Shown piece after piece: positions 6,627-12,639 of a stretch of 12,639 nucleotides of DNA. A program made the translations under genes and the position numbers. Position 1 is the first letter of the stretch. Every line of letters starts with the position of its first letter. Origin of the DNA: Parvularculaceae bacterium UBA4496 (GTDB taxonomy: Bacteria; Pseudomonadota; Alphaproteobacteria; Caulobacterales; Parvularculaceae); the NCBI GenBank assembly GCA_002388885.1, contig DGNI01000100.1:4011-16649 (forward strand), written 5' to 3'. Below the pieces are notes generated by a model that was not told where the DNA came from, ran no database searches, and saw nothing but the letters and a program-made list of their open reading frames with translations.

Positions 6627-7322
6627 TTAAAACTCAACACCCATCTCCAAAAGCAGCGCCGCCATCGCTTCGGGCGGCGGCGCCTCGACAACAACCGGCT
6701 CTTTGTTTTTCGAAATCGGCACGATGACGCGGCGGGCGTGCAGCATCATCGGTTGCGAGCGGTCTTCAGGCGCCAGCTCTCCATATTGCGGATCGCCGAT
6801 GATCGGCGCACCGATGCTGTTGAGATGAACGCGGATCTGGTGGGTGCGCCCGGTTTTCGGCTTCGCCTCGATAAAGGCGTGGCCTTCATGCTGCGCGATG
6901 ACGCGATAGGTGGTGCGCGCTTCCTGCCTGTCATCATCGCCGTCTGCGGCGATCTCGACGCGCCAGCCGGACCCGCGCGGCGTTTTTTTGAGCGGCGCAT
7001 CGATCGACCCCGAAAGCTTTTCCGGGACGCCCGCCGTAATCGCCCAGTAGGTTTTTTCAACGCGGCCCTCGGCGAACAGCTTGTGCAGCTTTCGCAAGGC
7101 TTTCGGGTGGCGGCCAAGCACCAGACAGCCCGAGGTGTCGCGATCAAGACGATGGGCGAGCGCCGGCGGGCGCGGAAGGCCGAAGCGCAACCGATCGAAA
7201 TGGTATTCGAGATTATCGCCCCCACCGGGCCCGGCATGCACGGGCAAACCGGCAGGCTTATCGATCACCAACATCAGCCCGTCGCGGTAGAGCAGGCGGT
7301 CTTCGAGATTAAGCGCCGTCAT
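6627..7322 (-). CDS. RluA-family RNA pseudouridine synthase
   Basis: This enzyme converts specific uridines in rRNA or tRNA to pseudouridine in the cytosol. The 231-residue product is a compact catalytic domain without the N-terminal S4 RNA-binding domain of RluC/RluD, closer to the RluA/TruC size class; its target base cannot be deduced. It begins with a strand containing VIDKPAGLPVH, has the catalytic motif HRLDRDTSG (57-65, catalytic D60), the EKTYWA segment (89-94) and the C-terminal KTGRTHQIRVHL (156-167) followed by GAPIIGDPQYG. The start overlaps the stop of the TetR gene as ATGA (7319-7322), so it is translated from the same message and probably coupled to the regulator. Both TGA and ATG use their own bases cleanly, so the start is well supported. 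Confidence 0.92.
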   Translation of the reverse strand: MTALNLEDRLLYRDGLMLVIDKPAGLPVHAGPGGGDNLEYHFDRLRFGLPRPPALAHRLDRDTSGCLVLGRHPKALRKLHKLFAEGRVEKTYWAITAGVPEKLSGSIDAPLKKTPRGSGWRVEIAADGDDDRQEARTTYRVIAQHEGHAFIEAKPKTGRTHQIRVHLNSIGAPIIGDPQYGELAPEDRSQPMMLHARRVIVPISKNKEPVVVEAPPPEAMAALLLEMGVEF

Positions 7323-7933
7323 GCGTTGCAGATGAGATCGACGGTGGCGCGCGCGACGCTTTCGAGCGTTTCTCGCGGCTCTCCCGTGCGGGCGCGAATG
7401 GAAAGGTAATAGAGCGTGCCGGAAGCAACCTTCGCCAGCGTCGCGGCATCGATGCTCTTGCCGATTTCGCCGTCGTCCTGCGCCTTCCGGATGCGCCGAC
7501 GCCAGGCGTTGTCGAGCAGGTTAAGCCCTTCAGACATAATCCTGCGTATTTCCGGATCGTCGGGAATATCCGGCGCCACGGCGCAGATCAGGAAACAGCC
7601 GAGCGGCGTCTTGATGTTGCCAAAGTACAGATCGAGCGCATGGTCGTAGATATCGTTCAACGCCTCGCGTACCGGCCGGTCCTCGGTGAAGGCGGTACTC
7701 ACCTGATCGCGCATCTTGATGCGATAATGCTCGATGGCTTTGAGATAGAGACAGCGCTTGTCGCCGAACGCCGCATAAAGGCTCGGGCGATTCATGCCAG
7801 TAGCCGCCGTCACGTCATCCATGGACGTCGAGGCGAAACCCGACCGCCAGAAGACGTCGAGCGCCGCGTCGAGGGCCGTTTCCGGGTCATAGGCGCGGGG
7901 TCGTCCGGGTTTTTTCTTTTCTTTTTGTACCAT
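7319..7933 (-). CDS. TetR/AcrR-family transcriptional regulator
   Basis: A 204-residue repressor-type DNA-binding protein. A lysine-rich lead (KEKKKPGRPRAYD) precedes the TetR DNA-binding domain: helix 1 around ALDAALDVFWRSGF (20-33) and the helix-turn-helix in TSMDDVTAATGMNRPSLYAAFGDK (36-59). The remaining residues are a helical ligand and dimer domain with FGNIKTPLGCFLICAVAPDI, which contains two cysteines; this resembles a large group of regulators near AcuR, but the ligand is unknown. No Shine-Dalgarno sequence precedes the ATG. Two related operator-like sites lie at the promoter and across the start codon, which predicts autorepression. The downstream partner is the RluA-type synthase. 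A small secreted protein gene is divergent at 252 bases and may share regulation. Confidence 0.93.
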   Translation of the reverse strand: MVQKEKKKPGRPRAYDPETALDAALDVFWRSGFASTSMDDVTAATGMNRPSLYAAFGDKRCLYLKAIEHYRIKMRDQVSTAFTEDRPVREALNDIYDHALDLYFGNIKTPLGCFLICAVAPDIPDDPEIRRIMSEGLNLLDNAWRRRIRKAQDDGEIGKSIDAATLAKVASGTLYYLSIRARTGEPRETLESVARATVDLICNA

Positions 7934-7942
7934 AGTGTAAAA
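7925..7942. promoter_or_regulatory. Second TetR operator-like site, over the tetR start codon
   Basis: TTGTACCATAGTGTAAAA matches the upstream palindrome at 7963-7980 in 15 of 18 positions, in the same orientation and 38 bases away. It is a poorer palindrome, and the minus-strand ATG of the regulator (7931-7933) lies inside it. It is probably a secondary binding site for the regulator, although the coding constraint of the first codons could account for part of the match. Confidence 0.5.
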
Positions 7943-7959
7943 AATGATTGACCGGCTCT

Positions 7960-7987
7960 ATTTTGTACCATATAGTACAAATATCAA
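7960..7987 (-). promoter_or_regulatory. Putative tetR promoter with a palindromic operator in its spacer
   Basis: On the minus strand TTGATA (7982-7987; five of six to the -35 consensus) and CAAAAT (7960-7965; four of six to the -10) are 16 bases apart. The palindrome TTGTACCATATAGTACAA (7963-7980; six-base perfect arms) fills the spacer and overlaps the -10, the classic position for repression by blocking polymerase. Transcription would start near 7953, giving a 20-base leader without a ribosome-binding site. Confidence 0.5.
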
Positions 7988-8185
7988 GCCGTTCCCGGTA
8001 ATTTCGCCGGGGTTATTTTTCTCGCCGCTCGCCTGCCTTGCGATCCGTCAGGATCACTTTGCACCAGGGCGGTAGGGAAAGCGACCTGCGTCTTTAAGGA
8101 ACGGAAAAAAACAAACAGCCGGGCCCCTTTGCCCCGCGGACTGGCTGACGACCATCGCGACCGGGGCGAAAGAAAAGGAAACACC

Positions 8186-8455
8186 ATGTGGAAGCCAATC
8201 GCGGCGGCCATCGCCGCCCTTACGAGTATATCCGCCGCCAGTGCGGCGAATTTTGACGACGAGCGGGACATCTGCGCGCAAGCAATCGCAACCGAACTCA
8301 ACCGCTCGCTCGATGACAGTTACGTTCGTGTGAAAAAGGCGCGGTCCGGCCGGGTGTCGCGCGTGACGGTGCAGGTTAAATTCGCTGACCACGAAAGCGT
8401 CGTCGCAGAATGTTTCATTCGAAGCGGCGAGATTGAAAAGGTCGATCTTCAATAA
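8186..8455 (+). CDS. Small secreted protein with two cysteines, unknown function
   Basis: The 89-residue product starts with a typical Sec signal peptide: MWK, a hydrophobic stretch to residue 18 and ASA-A with likely cleavage after residue 20. The mature part of about 69 residues has a cysteine near its start (C30) and near its end (C76), placed to form a disulfide in the periplasm, and an alternating strand pattern VTVQVKF (60-66). The ATG at 8186 is chosen over an in-frame start at 8129 because AAGGA (8175-8179) lies six bases before it and the signal peptide begins exactly there. It matches no family I recognise. It is divergent from the TetR gene and convergent with rppH, so it is transcribed alone. 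TetR control is possible but unshown. Confidence 0.78.
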   Translation: MWKPIAAAIAALTSISAASAANFDDERDICAQAIATELNRSLDDSYVRVKKARSGRVSRVTVQVKFADHESVVAECFIRSGEIEKVDLQ

Positions 8456-8537
8456 CGCCGTGACTTGCGTGAATGGCAGGATGCGTTCTCACCTCCCTGT
8501 GGAACGTCCCCTGCTGTTCACCGCAATTCAATCGCCG

Positions 8538-9041
8538 TTATTGGCGCAAAAAATCACGCAACGGTTTCAGCGATATGACGAGATCTTCATAGACGCGCCG
8601 CTTGAACGGCACGATCAGCTTCGGCGCCTCTTCAAGCTCGCCCCAGCGCCATTCATCGAATTCCTGATGATCGTCCGCCTGCAAATCAATTTCGGCGTCA
8701 TTGCCTTCGAACAGCATCGCCGCCCATTTCTGGCGCTGGCCTTTCCAGTTTTTTTTCTTGTAGCCGGCGGGAAATTCATAAGCGACCCATCCGGGCGTCA
8801 GCAGGAGAAGCCGCGCCGAAGAAACGCCGGTTTCTTCTTTGAGTTCGCGAAACGCGGCGGCGGCGATGTCTTCTTCGGAGTCAACACCGCCTTGAGGAAA
8901 CTGCCAGCGGTAATCGCCCGGCTCTTCGCCGAGGCCGGAAAAATCGCTAAGCCTGCGGCCGAACCAGACCTTACCGCCGCGATTGAACAAAACCACGCCG
9001 ACATTCGGCCGGAAACGCCGGTAAAAATCAGATTGTCCCAT
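8538..9041 (-). CDS. rppH: RNA pyrophosphohydrolase RppH (Nudix family)
   Basis: RppH removes pyrophosphate from the 5' triphosphate end of RNAs, which opens them to RNase E decay. The 167-residue protein has the FRPNVGVVLFN opening (10-20) typical of RppH, the WQFPQGGVD lead and a full Nudix box matching GX5EX7REUXEEXGU: G51, E57, R65-E66, E69-E70 and G72. After it come the FPAGYKKKNWKGQRQKW segment and the FDEWRWGELEEAP stretch, both characteristic of RppH and distinct from MutT. It was once called IalA (invasion-associated) in Bartonella. It is the last gene of the envelope block on this strand and begins 30 bases after the stop of the divergent polysaccharide deacetylase gene, so both are likely on one transcript. 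Confidence 0.95.
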   Translation of the reverse strand: MGQSDFYRRFRPNVGVVLFNRGGKVWFGRRLSDFSGLGEEPGDYRWQFPQGGVDSEEDIAAAAFRELKEETGVSSARLLLLTPGWVAYEFPAGYKKKNWKGQRQKWAAMLFEGNDAEIDLQADDHQEFDEWRWGELEEAPKLIVPFKRRVYEDLVISLKPLRDFLRQ

Positions 9042-9071
9042 TTATTCCCAGACTTCGCTGCGCGGTTTTCC

Positions 9072-10295
9072 CTAGCGGGATGTGCTGGCTGTTCGCAAGA
9101 GCGCGGAAGCAGGCGCCGCCGCCAATTCTTTTCCTTCAAGCGACGCCGCCCATTCGGCAATCTCGTCTATCGTTGCGGCGTAAGCATAAGTCTTACCGAT
9201 TGCGGCGCCGTCGCGTTTCGCCGCCGCTTCAAGCGCAGCCAATTCGCGACGCACGGCGTTGCGGCCGCTATCGTCTGAAGCCGCTGGAATAACCCGCGTC
9301 ACGCTCGCCATGGGGATGCCGACAGCGTATCCGGCCCGTTGCGCAGCGCCGGTATCATCGATATAGGCGACGCCGGCGTCTTTCAGTTTTTGCAACACCG
9401 GCGCAATTGCTTTTTCGTCAGCGGAAAATTTCGCACCCATGTAATTCGTCGCCGCGAAGTATCCGCCGAAACGCGACATCAGCCAGTCGAGCCGCTGCAG
9501 GTTTTCCTGTTCTGTCCGGCTGGAGAGCAACGCCGCAGCACCAAGCGCCTTTTGGTTTGGCCCATAGCCCTCCATTGGAAGTTCAATCAAAACTTCATGG
9601 CCAGCGCGGCGCGCTTTTTCCGTCCAGAATTCCAGGTTCTTGGCGTAAGGCGCAAAAGACAGCGAGACTTCCGGCGGCAGGTTGTCGATTGCCTGTTCGG
9701 TCACCGCGCTGTTAAGCCCGAGACCGCTAACGATGATGGAAATACGAGGGCCTTTTGGCGAAGAAGAATAGACATTCGCATAATACCGCATCGCTTTACG
9801 GCCATCCGGCGCGATGCGTGGAATTTTACCGAGCGGCGTTGATTTCAAAAGCGCCGGATCGGGATCGGGAATCGGCTGCGCCAACGCCGTCAATGACGCG
9901 GCGCGGACGGGCGCCGCGGGCTTGTTTGTACCGGGAATGGTTATGACGACTTCGCCATCTTCAAAATCGTCTTCTTCGGTAAAATGCCCCGCCTCGCCAG
10001 GATAGATGAGTTCAAGACTGTCTTCGCCTTCGTCGCCATCCGCCATAGCGACCTCAATTGCGGCGTCAGGCGTGTTGATCACCTTTGGGAGGGACGGTGT
10101 TTCAAGCCGTTCTTCGCGCGGCGCGCGCGCCACGGTTTCAACCCCGTCAAAGGGCAAAGCAATTCGGCTCGCACCCTCGCCGCTGAAAGCCGCATTAAAG
10201 AATACCGCCGAAACAAGAAGCACTGCTGCGCTCGCGGCAAACCATGCCCAGGCAAGGCGGCTTACGACGGGGAGTCTGAAACGGCGGCGGTGCAT
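9072..10295 (-). CDS. Divergent polysaccharide deacetylase family protein (YibQ/DUF610)
   Basis: This belongs to the divergent polysaccharide deacetylase family (Polysacc_deac_2), periplasmic proteins of unclear activity found with envelope genes. The 407-residue product has an N-terminal membrane anchor (about 15-37), a long acidic, proline-containing linker (40-180), then the domain from PRISIIVSGLGLN (183-195) to about 390. Recognisable landmarks are VSLSFAPYAKN (210-220), VLIELPMEGYGPN (235-247), ATNYMGAKFSAD (282-293) and VAYIDDTGA (309-317). Two positions usually acidic or histidine in this family appear altered: VSG where IDD is common and NYMG where NHMG is common, so metal-dependent deacetylation is doubtful; similar variants may be usual in alphaproteobacteria. 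It follows ctpA, but a terminator separates them. A TAA lies just before the ATG, with AGG seven bases upstream. Confidence 0.88.
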   Translation of the reverse strand: MHRRRFRLPVVSRLAWAWFAASAAVLLVSAVFFNAAFSGEGASRIALPFDGVETVARAPREERLETPSLPKVINTPDAAIEVAMADGDEGEDSLELIYPGEAGHFTEEDDFEDGEVVITIPGTNKPAAPVRAASLTALAQPIPDPDPALLKSTPLGKIPRIAPDGRKAMRYYANVYSSSPKGPRISIIVSGLGLNSAVTEQAIDNLPPEVSLSFAPYAKNLEFWTEKARRAGHEVLIELPMEGYGPNQKALGAAALLSSRTEQENLQRLDWLMSRFGGYFAATNYMGAKFSADEKAIAPVLQKLKDAGVAYIDDTGAAQRAGYAVGIPMASVTRVIPAASDDSGRNAVRRELAALEAAAKRDGAAIGKTYAYAATIDEIAEWAASLEGKELAAAPASALLRTASTSR

Positions 10296-10375
10296 TTATG
10301 GCCTGTCAGCAACATGCGAATACGCCCGTTCGGGCATGCGTTTTCTGGCCGCAGCCTAATGAATATAGGGTTAAC
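10296..10375 (-). promoter_or_regulatory. Leader region of the deacetylase-rppH unit
   Basis: Because an intrinsic terminator closes ctpA, this 80-base stretch should hold a promoter for the two downstream genes. A minus-strand CTATATTC (around 10357-10364) is a reasonable -10, but I find no good -35. A short perfect hairpin, GCCCG-TT-CGGGC (10324-10335), lies about 30 bases before the start codon and would be in the leader RNA. Confidence 0.3.
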
Positions 10376-10413
10376 CAAAAGAAAACAGGACGCCGGGAAA
10401 CCAGCGTCCTGTT
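10376..10413 (-). terminator. Strong intrinsic terminator after ctpA
   Basis: On the minus strand AACAGGACGCTGG pairs with CCGGCGTCCTGTT, 13 pairs with one G-U, around a TTTC loop, and is followed directly by TTCTTTT. It starts 25 bases after the ctpA stop. Stem, loop and T-tract meet all criteria for a Rho-independent terminator. Confidence 0.9.
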
Positions 10414-10437
10414 ATGATTTTCAAGCGGCTAGGCGCG

Positions 10438-11925
10438 CTATTGCGTGCGCGTTGCGCCGGCATCCGCCAGCGCCTGATTATAGCGCGTTGCATCAGCCAA
10501 GATCTCAAGCGCCCGCTCAAGCTGGCAGTCGATCGGCGCCTCATTATCGCCCTCGCCTTCGAAACGGCACATGAACGGTTCCACGCCGGGTTTCTCAGCA
10601 CCCTCCGCTTCCGCCATTTCCGATTCCTCATCTGCTTCGGCGTCCTCAGCAGAAAGCGCGTTTGGCAGATCGCTTTCAGACCGACGGTCGGCCAGTTCGT
10701 CCTGTCCTGGATAGATAACCGGCATGGCAATATCTGGTTCGATGCCCATAGCCTGAATGGAGCGTCCCGACGGCGTAAAATATTTCGACGTCGTAAGCCG
10801 CAGCGCGCCCTGAAGGCCGTTCTGCAGCGGGATCACGGTCTGTACCGACCCTTTGCCGAAAGATTTCGTGCCGAGCAGCAGCGCACGATTGCGGTCCTGC
10901 AGGGCGCCGGCGACGATTTCAGAAGCAGACGCCGAACCGCCATTAATCAGCACAATGATTGGTTTGCCATTGAAACTGTCACCTGAAGAGCCCATCTCAC
11001 GCATCGTATCGCGCGGACGGCGCCCGCGGGTTGAGACGATCTCGCCGCCATTGAGGAAAGCATCCGCCACCGCGACCGACTGATCGAGCAAGCCGCCGGG
11101 ATTGGAGCGAAGATCAAGCACCAGACCTTTTGGACCGCCTGGAATGTCCTTTTCGAGATCCTTTAGAGCTTTCTTGAGACCTTCCTCCGTCTGTTCGCTA
11201 AAGGTCGAGATGCGGATATATCCGAACTGGCCCTCGCCATCGCCTTTAGAGCAGTCTTCTCTCATTTTCCGTCCAACCGGCATTGCGCCGATTGGGCAGG
11301 CGGTGACAGAACGAACCGTGACAATGTCGCGCACGAGTGTAAGGTCAAAGGGGTCTTTTTCGCGGTCGCGCACAACAGCGATATCGACTTTCGTTCCCTT
11401 CTTGCCCTTCAGCAATGAAATCGCCTCATCGAGCGACATATCATAGACGTCCTTACCGTCAATTTTGACGATCAGGTCATTGGTTTGCATGCCCGCACGC
11501 GCCGCCGGGGTATCGTCGATCGGTGATACGACTTTGACATAGCCCTCATCGGGGCCTTCATTATCCATGGTGACCTGGATACCAAGACCTGCATACGCGC
11601 CTCTCGTCTGCTCCTGCACCGTATTGAAGTCTTCAGCAGTCAGGTAATTCGAATGCGGGTCGAGCGTATCGAGCATGCCGTCGATCGCGCCTTTAATCAG
11701 GTCCGCGTCATCTGGCTCGGAAACGTAATTCTCGTGCACCTGCTCGAACACCTCGCCGAAAAGATCAAGCTGCCGGAACGTATCTGCTGAGATCGAGGCG
11801 CGCGCCAGAACAGCGCTCGACAAGATGCCGAAAACAAGCGCGCCGCCGCATGCTGCAGCCACCAGGGCGCCGCCGGAATAGCGTTTTGGTTCAGGACGGT
11901 TTTTTACGTTGGGGCTCTGTCTCAT
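10438..11925 (-). CDS. ctpA: S41-family C-terminal processing protease CtpA
   Basis: CtpA is a periplasmic serine protease that trims or degrades envelope proteins, often peptidoglycan hydrolases. The 495-residue product has an N-terminal membrane anchor (about 17-41), an LDPHSNYL segment (88-95), a PDZ domain (about 110-190) and the protease core. The catalytic serine is S333 in NGGSASASE, and the lysine K358 in GTKSFGKGSVQ lies 25 residues later, the usual spacing for the Ser-Lys dyad. Two features look unusual: an insertion at about 208-232 with cysteines C210 and C225, and an acidic C-terminal extension (about 408-460) with C453 and C467; the two pairs are each 14 residues apart. The ATG has AGGTG eight bases upstream and lies 24 bases after the EnvC-like gene, forming one operon. 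Confidence 0.96.
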   Translation of the reverse strand: MRQSPNVKNRPEPKRYSGGALVAAACGGALVFGILSSAVLARASISADTFRQLDLFGEVFEQVHENYVSEPDDADLIKGAIDGMLDTLDPHSNYLTAEDFNTVQEQTRGAYAGLGIQVTMDNEGPDEGYVKVVSPIDDTPAARAGMQTNDLIVKIDGKDVYDMSLDEAISLLKGKKGTKVDIAVVRDREKDPFDLTLVRDIVTVRSVTACPIGAMPVGRKMREDCSKGDGEGQFGYIRISTFSEQTEEGLKKALKDLEKDIPGGPKGLVLDLRSNPGGLLDQSVAVADAFLNGGEIVSTRGRRPRDTMREMGSSGDSFNGKPIIVLINGGSASASEIVAGALQDRNRALLLGTKSFGKGSVQTVIPLQNGLQGALRLTTSKYFTPSGRSIQAMGIEPDIAMPVIYPGQDELADRRSESDLPNALSAEDAEADEESEMAEAEGAEKPGVEPFMCRFEGEGDNEAPIDCQLERALEILADATRYNQALADAGATRTQ

Positions 11926-11949
11926 TCGTTTACACCTTTTCTCAGCCAG

Positions 11950-12639
11950 CTAGAGCGCCAGCCCTTCCATACTTTTACGGGAGAGCCACAACGCCGGGTT
12001 AACAGGCTCTCCGTTTTTTCGGACTTCAAGGTCCAGATTTGCGCCCCTGCCGGCCATTTCCGCCACCGGTTCGCCCGCGGTCACACGCTGGTGCTCCCTG
12101 ACAAGGATCTGGCCGACGCCTATCAACAGTATATGGTAGCCTTCGCCTACGTCCAGAACGATCATATTGCCTACGGGCCGCCATTCCATGGCGAAAGCTA
12201 CCCGCCCCTCAAACGGCGCAGTCACAATGCCTTGATCCCGGACTGCAAAGCGCATGCCCTCGAAAATTCCGCCTTCAGGCCGGGGTTTACCAAACTCGCC
12301 AATGACACGGCCCGCCACAGGCGGGCGGAGCGCGCCGCGCGCCTTGTCAAAGGCCATTGCGCCGACAAATGGCTGCGGCGCCTCAAGCTTAATGCTGGGC
12401 GCAGCAGGCGTTTCCGGAACCGGCGCCGCTCTTGGCGGCGGCGGCTTCAGGCGAGGCGTGATCGAATGCGCCAGCCTAGACAATCGCTCGATCATTTCCC
12501 TTAATGTGCTTGCCTGCGCGGCAATACGCGCAGTCTCACGCTGGGCCGAGGCGGCAAGTGCTTCTGCTACATCTCGCTCCGCTTCTTTCTGGGCCATCAG
12601 CTCGGCAAGTACGTCGCGGCGGGATTCCAGTTCCCTATT
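11950..12639 (-). CDS. envC: EnvC-like murein hydrolase activator, degenerate LytM domain; 5' end outside the window
   Basis: EnvC-type proteins activate periplasmic N-acetylmuramoyl amidases at division sites. The frame stays open to the window edge, so the N-terminus and most of the coiled coil are missing; the ATG at 12597 is internal. The visible 229 residues begin with a charged helical coiled-coil part ending near TLREMIERL, then a proline-rich linker (RLKPPPPRAAPVPETP), then a LytM/M23 domain with GRVIGEFGKPRPEGGIFEGM, GNMIVLDVGEGYHILLIGV and LDLEVRKNGEPVNPALWL. The zinc ligands of active M23 peptidases are absent: no HxxxxxD in GIFEGMRF, and LDLEVR in place of HLHFEVR. This supports an activator and not a hydrolase. 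It heads an operon with ctpA, 24 bases downstream. Confidence 0.88.
   Translation of the reverse strand, partial: NRELESRRDVLAELMAQKEAERDVAEALAASAQRETARIAAQASTLREMIERLSRLAHSITPRLKPPPPRAAPVPETPAAPSIKLEAPQPFVGAMAFDKARGALRPPVAGRVIGEFGKPRPEGGIFEGMRFAVRDQGIVTAPFEGRVAFAMEWRPVGNMIVLDVGEGYHILLIGVGQILVREHQRVTAGEPVAEMAGRGANLDLEVRKNGEPVNPALWLSRKSMEGLAL

Noticed and set aside
6375..7409. 344-codon plus-strand frame across the repeat region and the pseudouridine synthase
   Set aside because: It runs through a composite repeat and antisense to a complete RluA-family gene; no ribosome-binding site.
8433..9278. 281-codon plus-strand frame opposite rppH
   Set aside because: It is antisense to a full Nudix box and has no own signals.

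Overview
The window looks like chromosomal DNA of an alphaproteobacterium with moderately high GC. This rests on three things: ubiB followed closely by coaBC; the minus-strand order envC-like, ctpA, divergent polysaccharide deacetylase, rppH, a block I know from alphaproteobacteria; and intergenic repeats of the kind scattered through alphaproteobacterial genomes (a CCCGGA-TCAAG-TCCGGG hairpin and a CTTCGAGAC/CCTCAGGATGA composite). No tRNA, rRNA, CRISPR array, transposase or phage gene is visible. A genus cannot be named from the sequence alone.

Layout. Positions 1-5628 are mainly plus-strand cofactor genes: the 3' part of ubiB (ubiquinone synthesis), a cytosolic protein of unknown function, a small minus-strand membrane protein, then coaBC (coenzyme A), a DUF6249-like membrane protein, pnuC and nadR. 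The last four form a tight run. PnuC would import nicotinamide riboside, and the two-domain NadR would phosphorylate it and adenylylate NMN to NAD; their reading frames overlap by ATGA. Positions 5617-6626 are about 1 kb of repeat-rich DNA. It holds two matched hairpins, a small SEC-C zinc-motif gene broken by two apparent one-base insertions, an alphaproteobacterial short repeat, a cluster of TTGyACAA boxes and a composite inverted-repeat element.

Positions 6627-7933 (minus) are a TetR regulator and an RluA-type pseudouridine synthase, also overlapping by ATGA, with two related operator-like sites at the regulator's promoter and start codon. Divergent from them is a small secreted two-cysteine protein (8186-8455). 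Positions 8538-12639 (minus) carry the envelope block: an EnvC-like LytM protein cut by the window edge, the S41 protease CtpA, a strong intrinsic terminator, a divergent polysaccharide deacetylase-family protein and the RNA pyrophosphohydrolase RppH.

Most of the window is ordinary housekeeping content and I do not see a clear new defence or mobile system. The points most worth a second look are the SEC-C gene with two repairable frameshifts, the pair of hairpins with the same layout and a compensatory base-pair swap (one spanning the nadR stop codon), the two-site TetR operator on an operon with a pseudouridine synthase, and the paired extra cysteines in CtpA.
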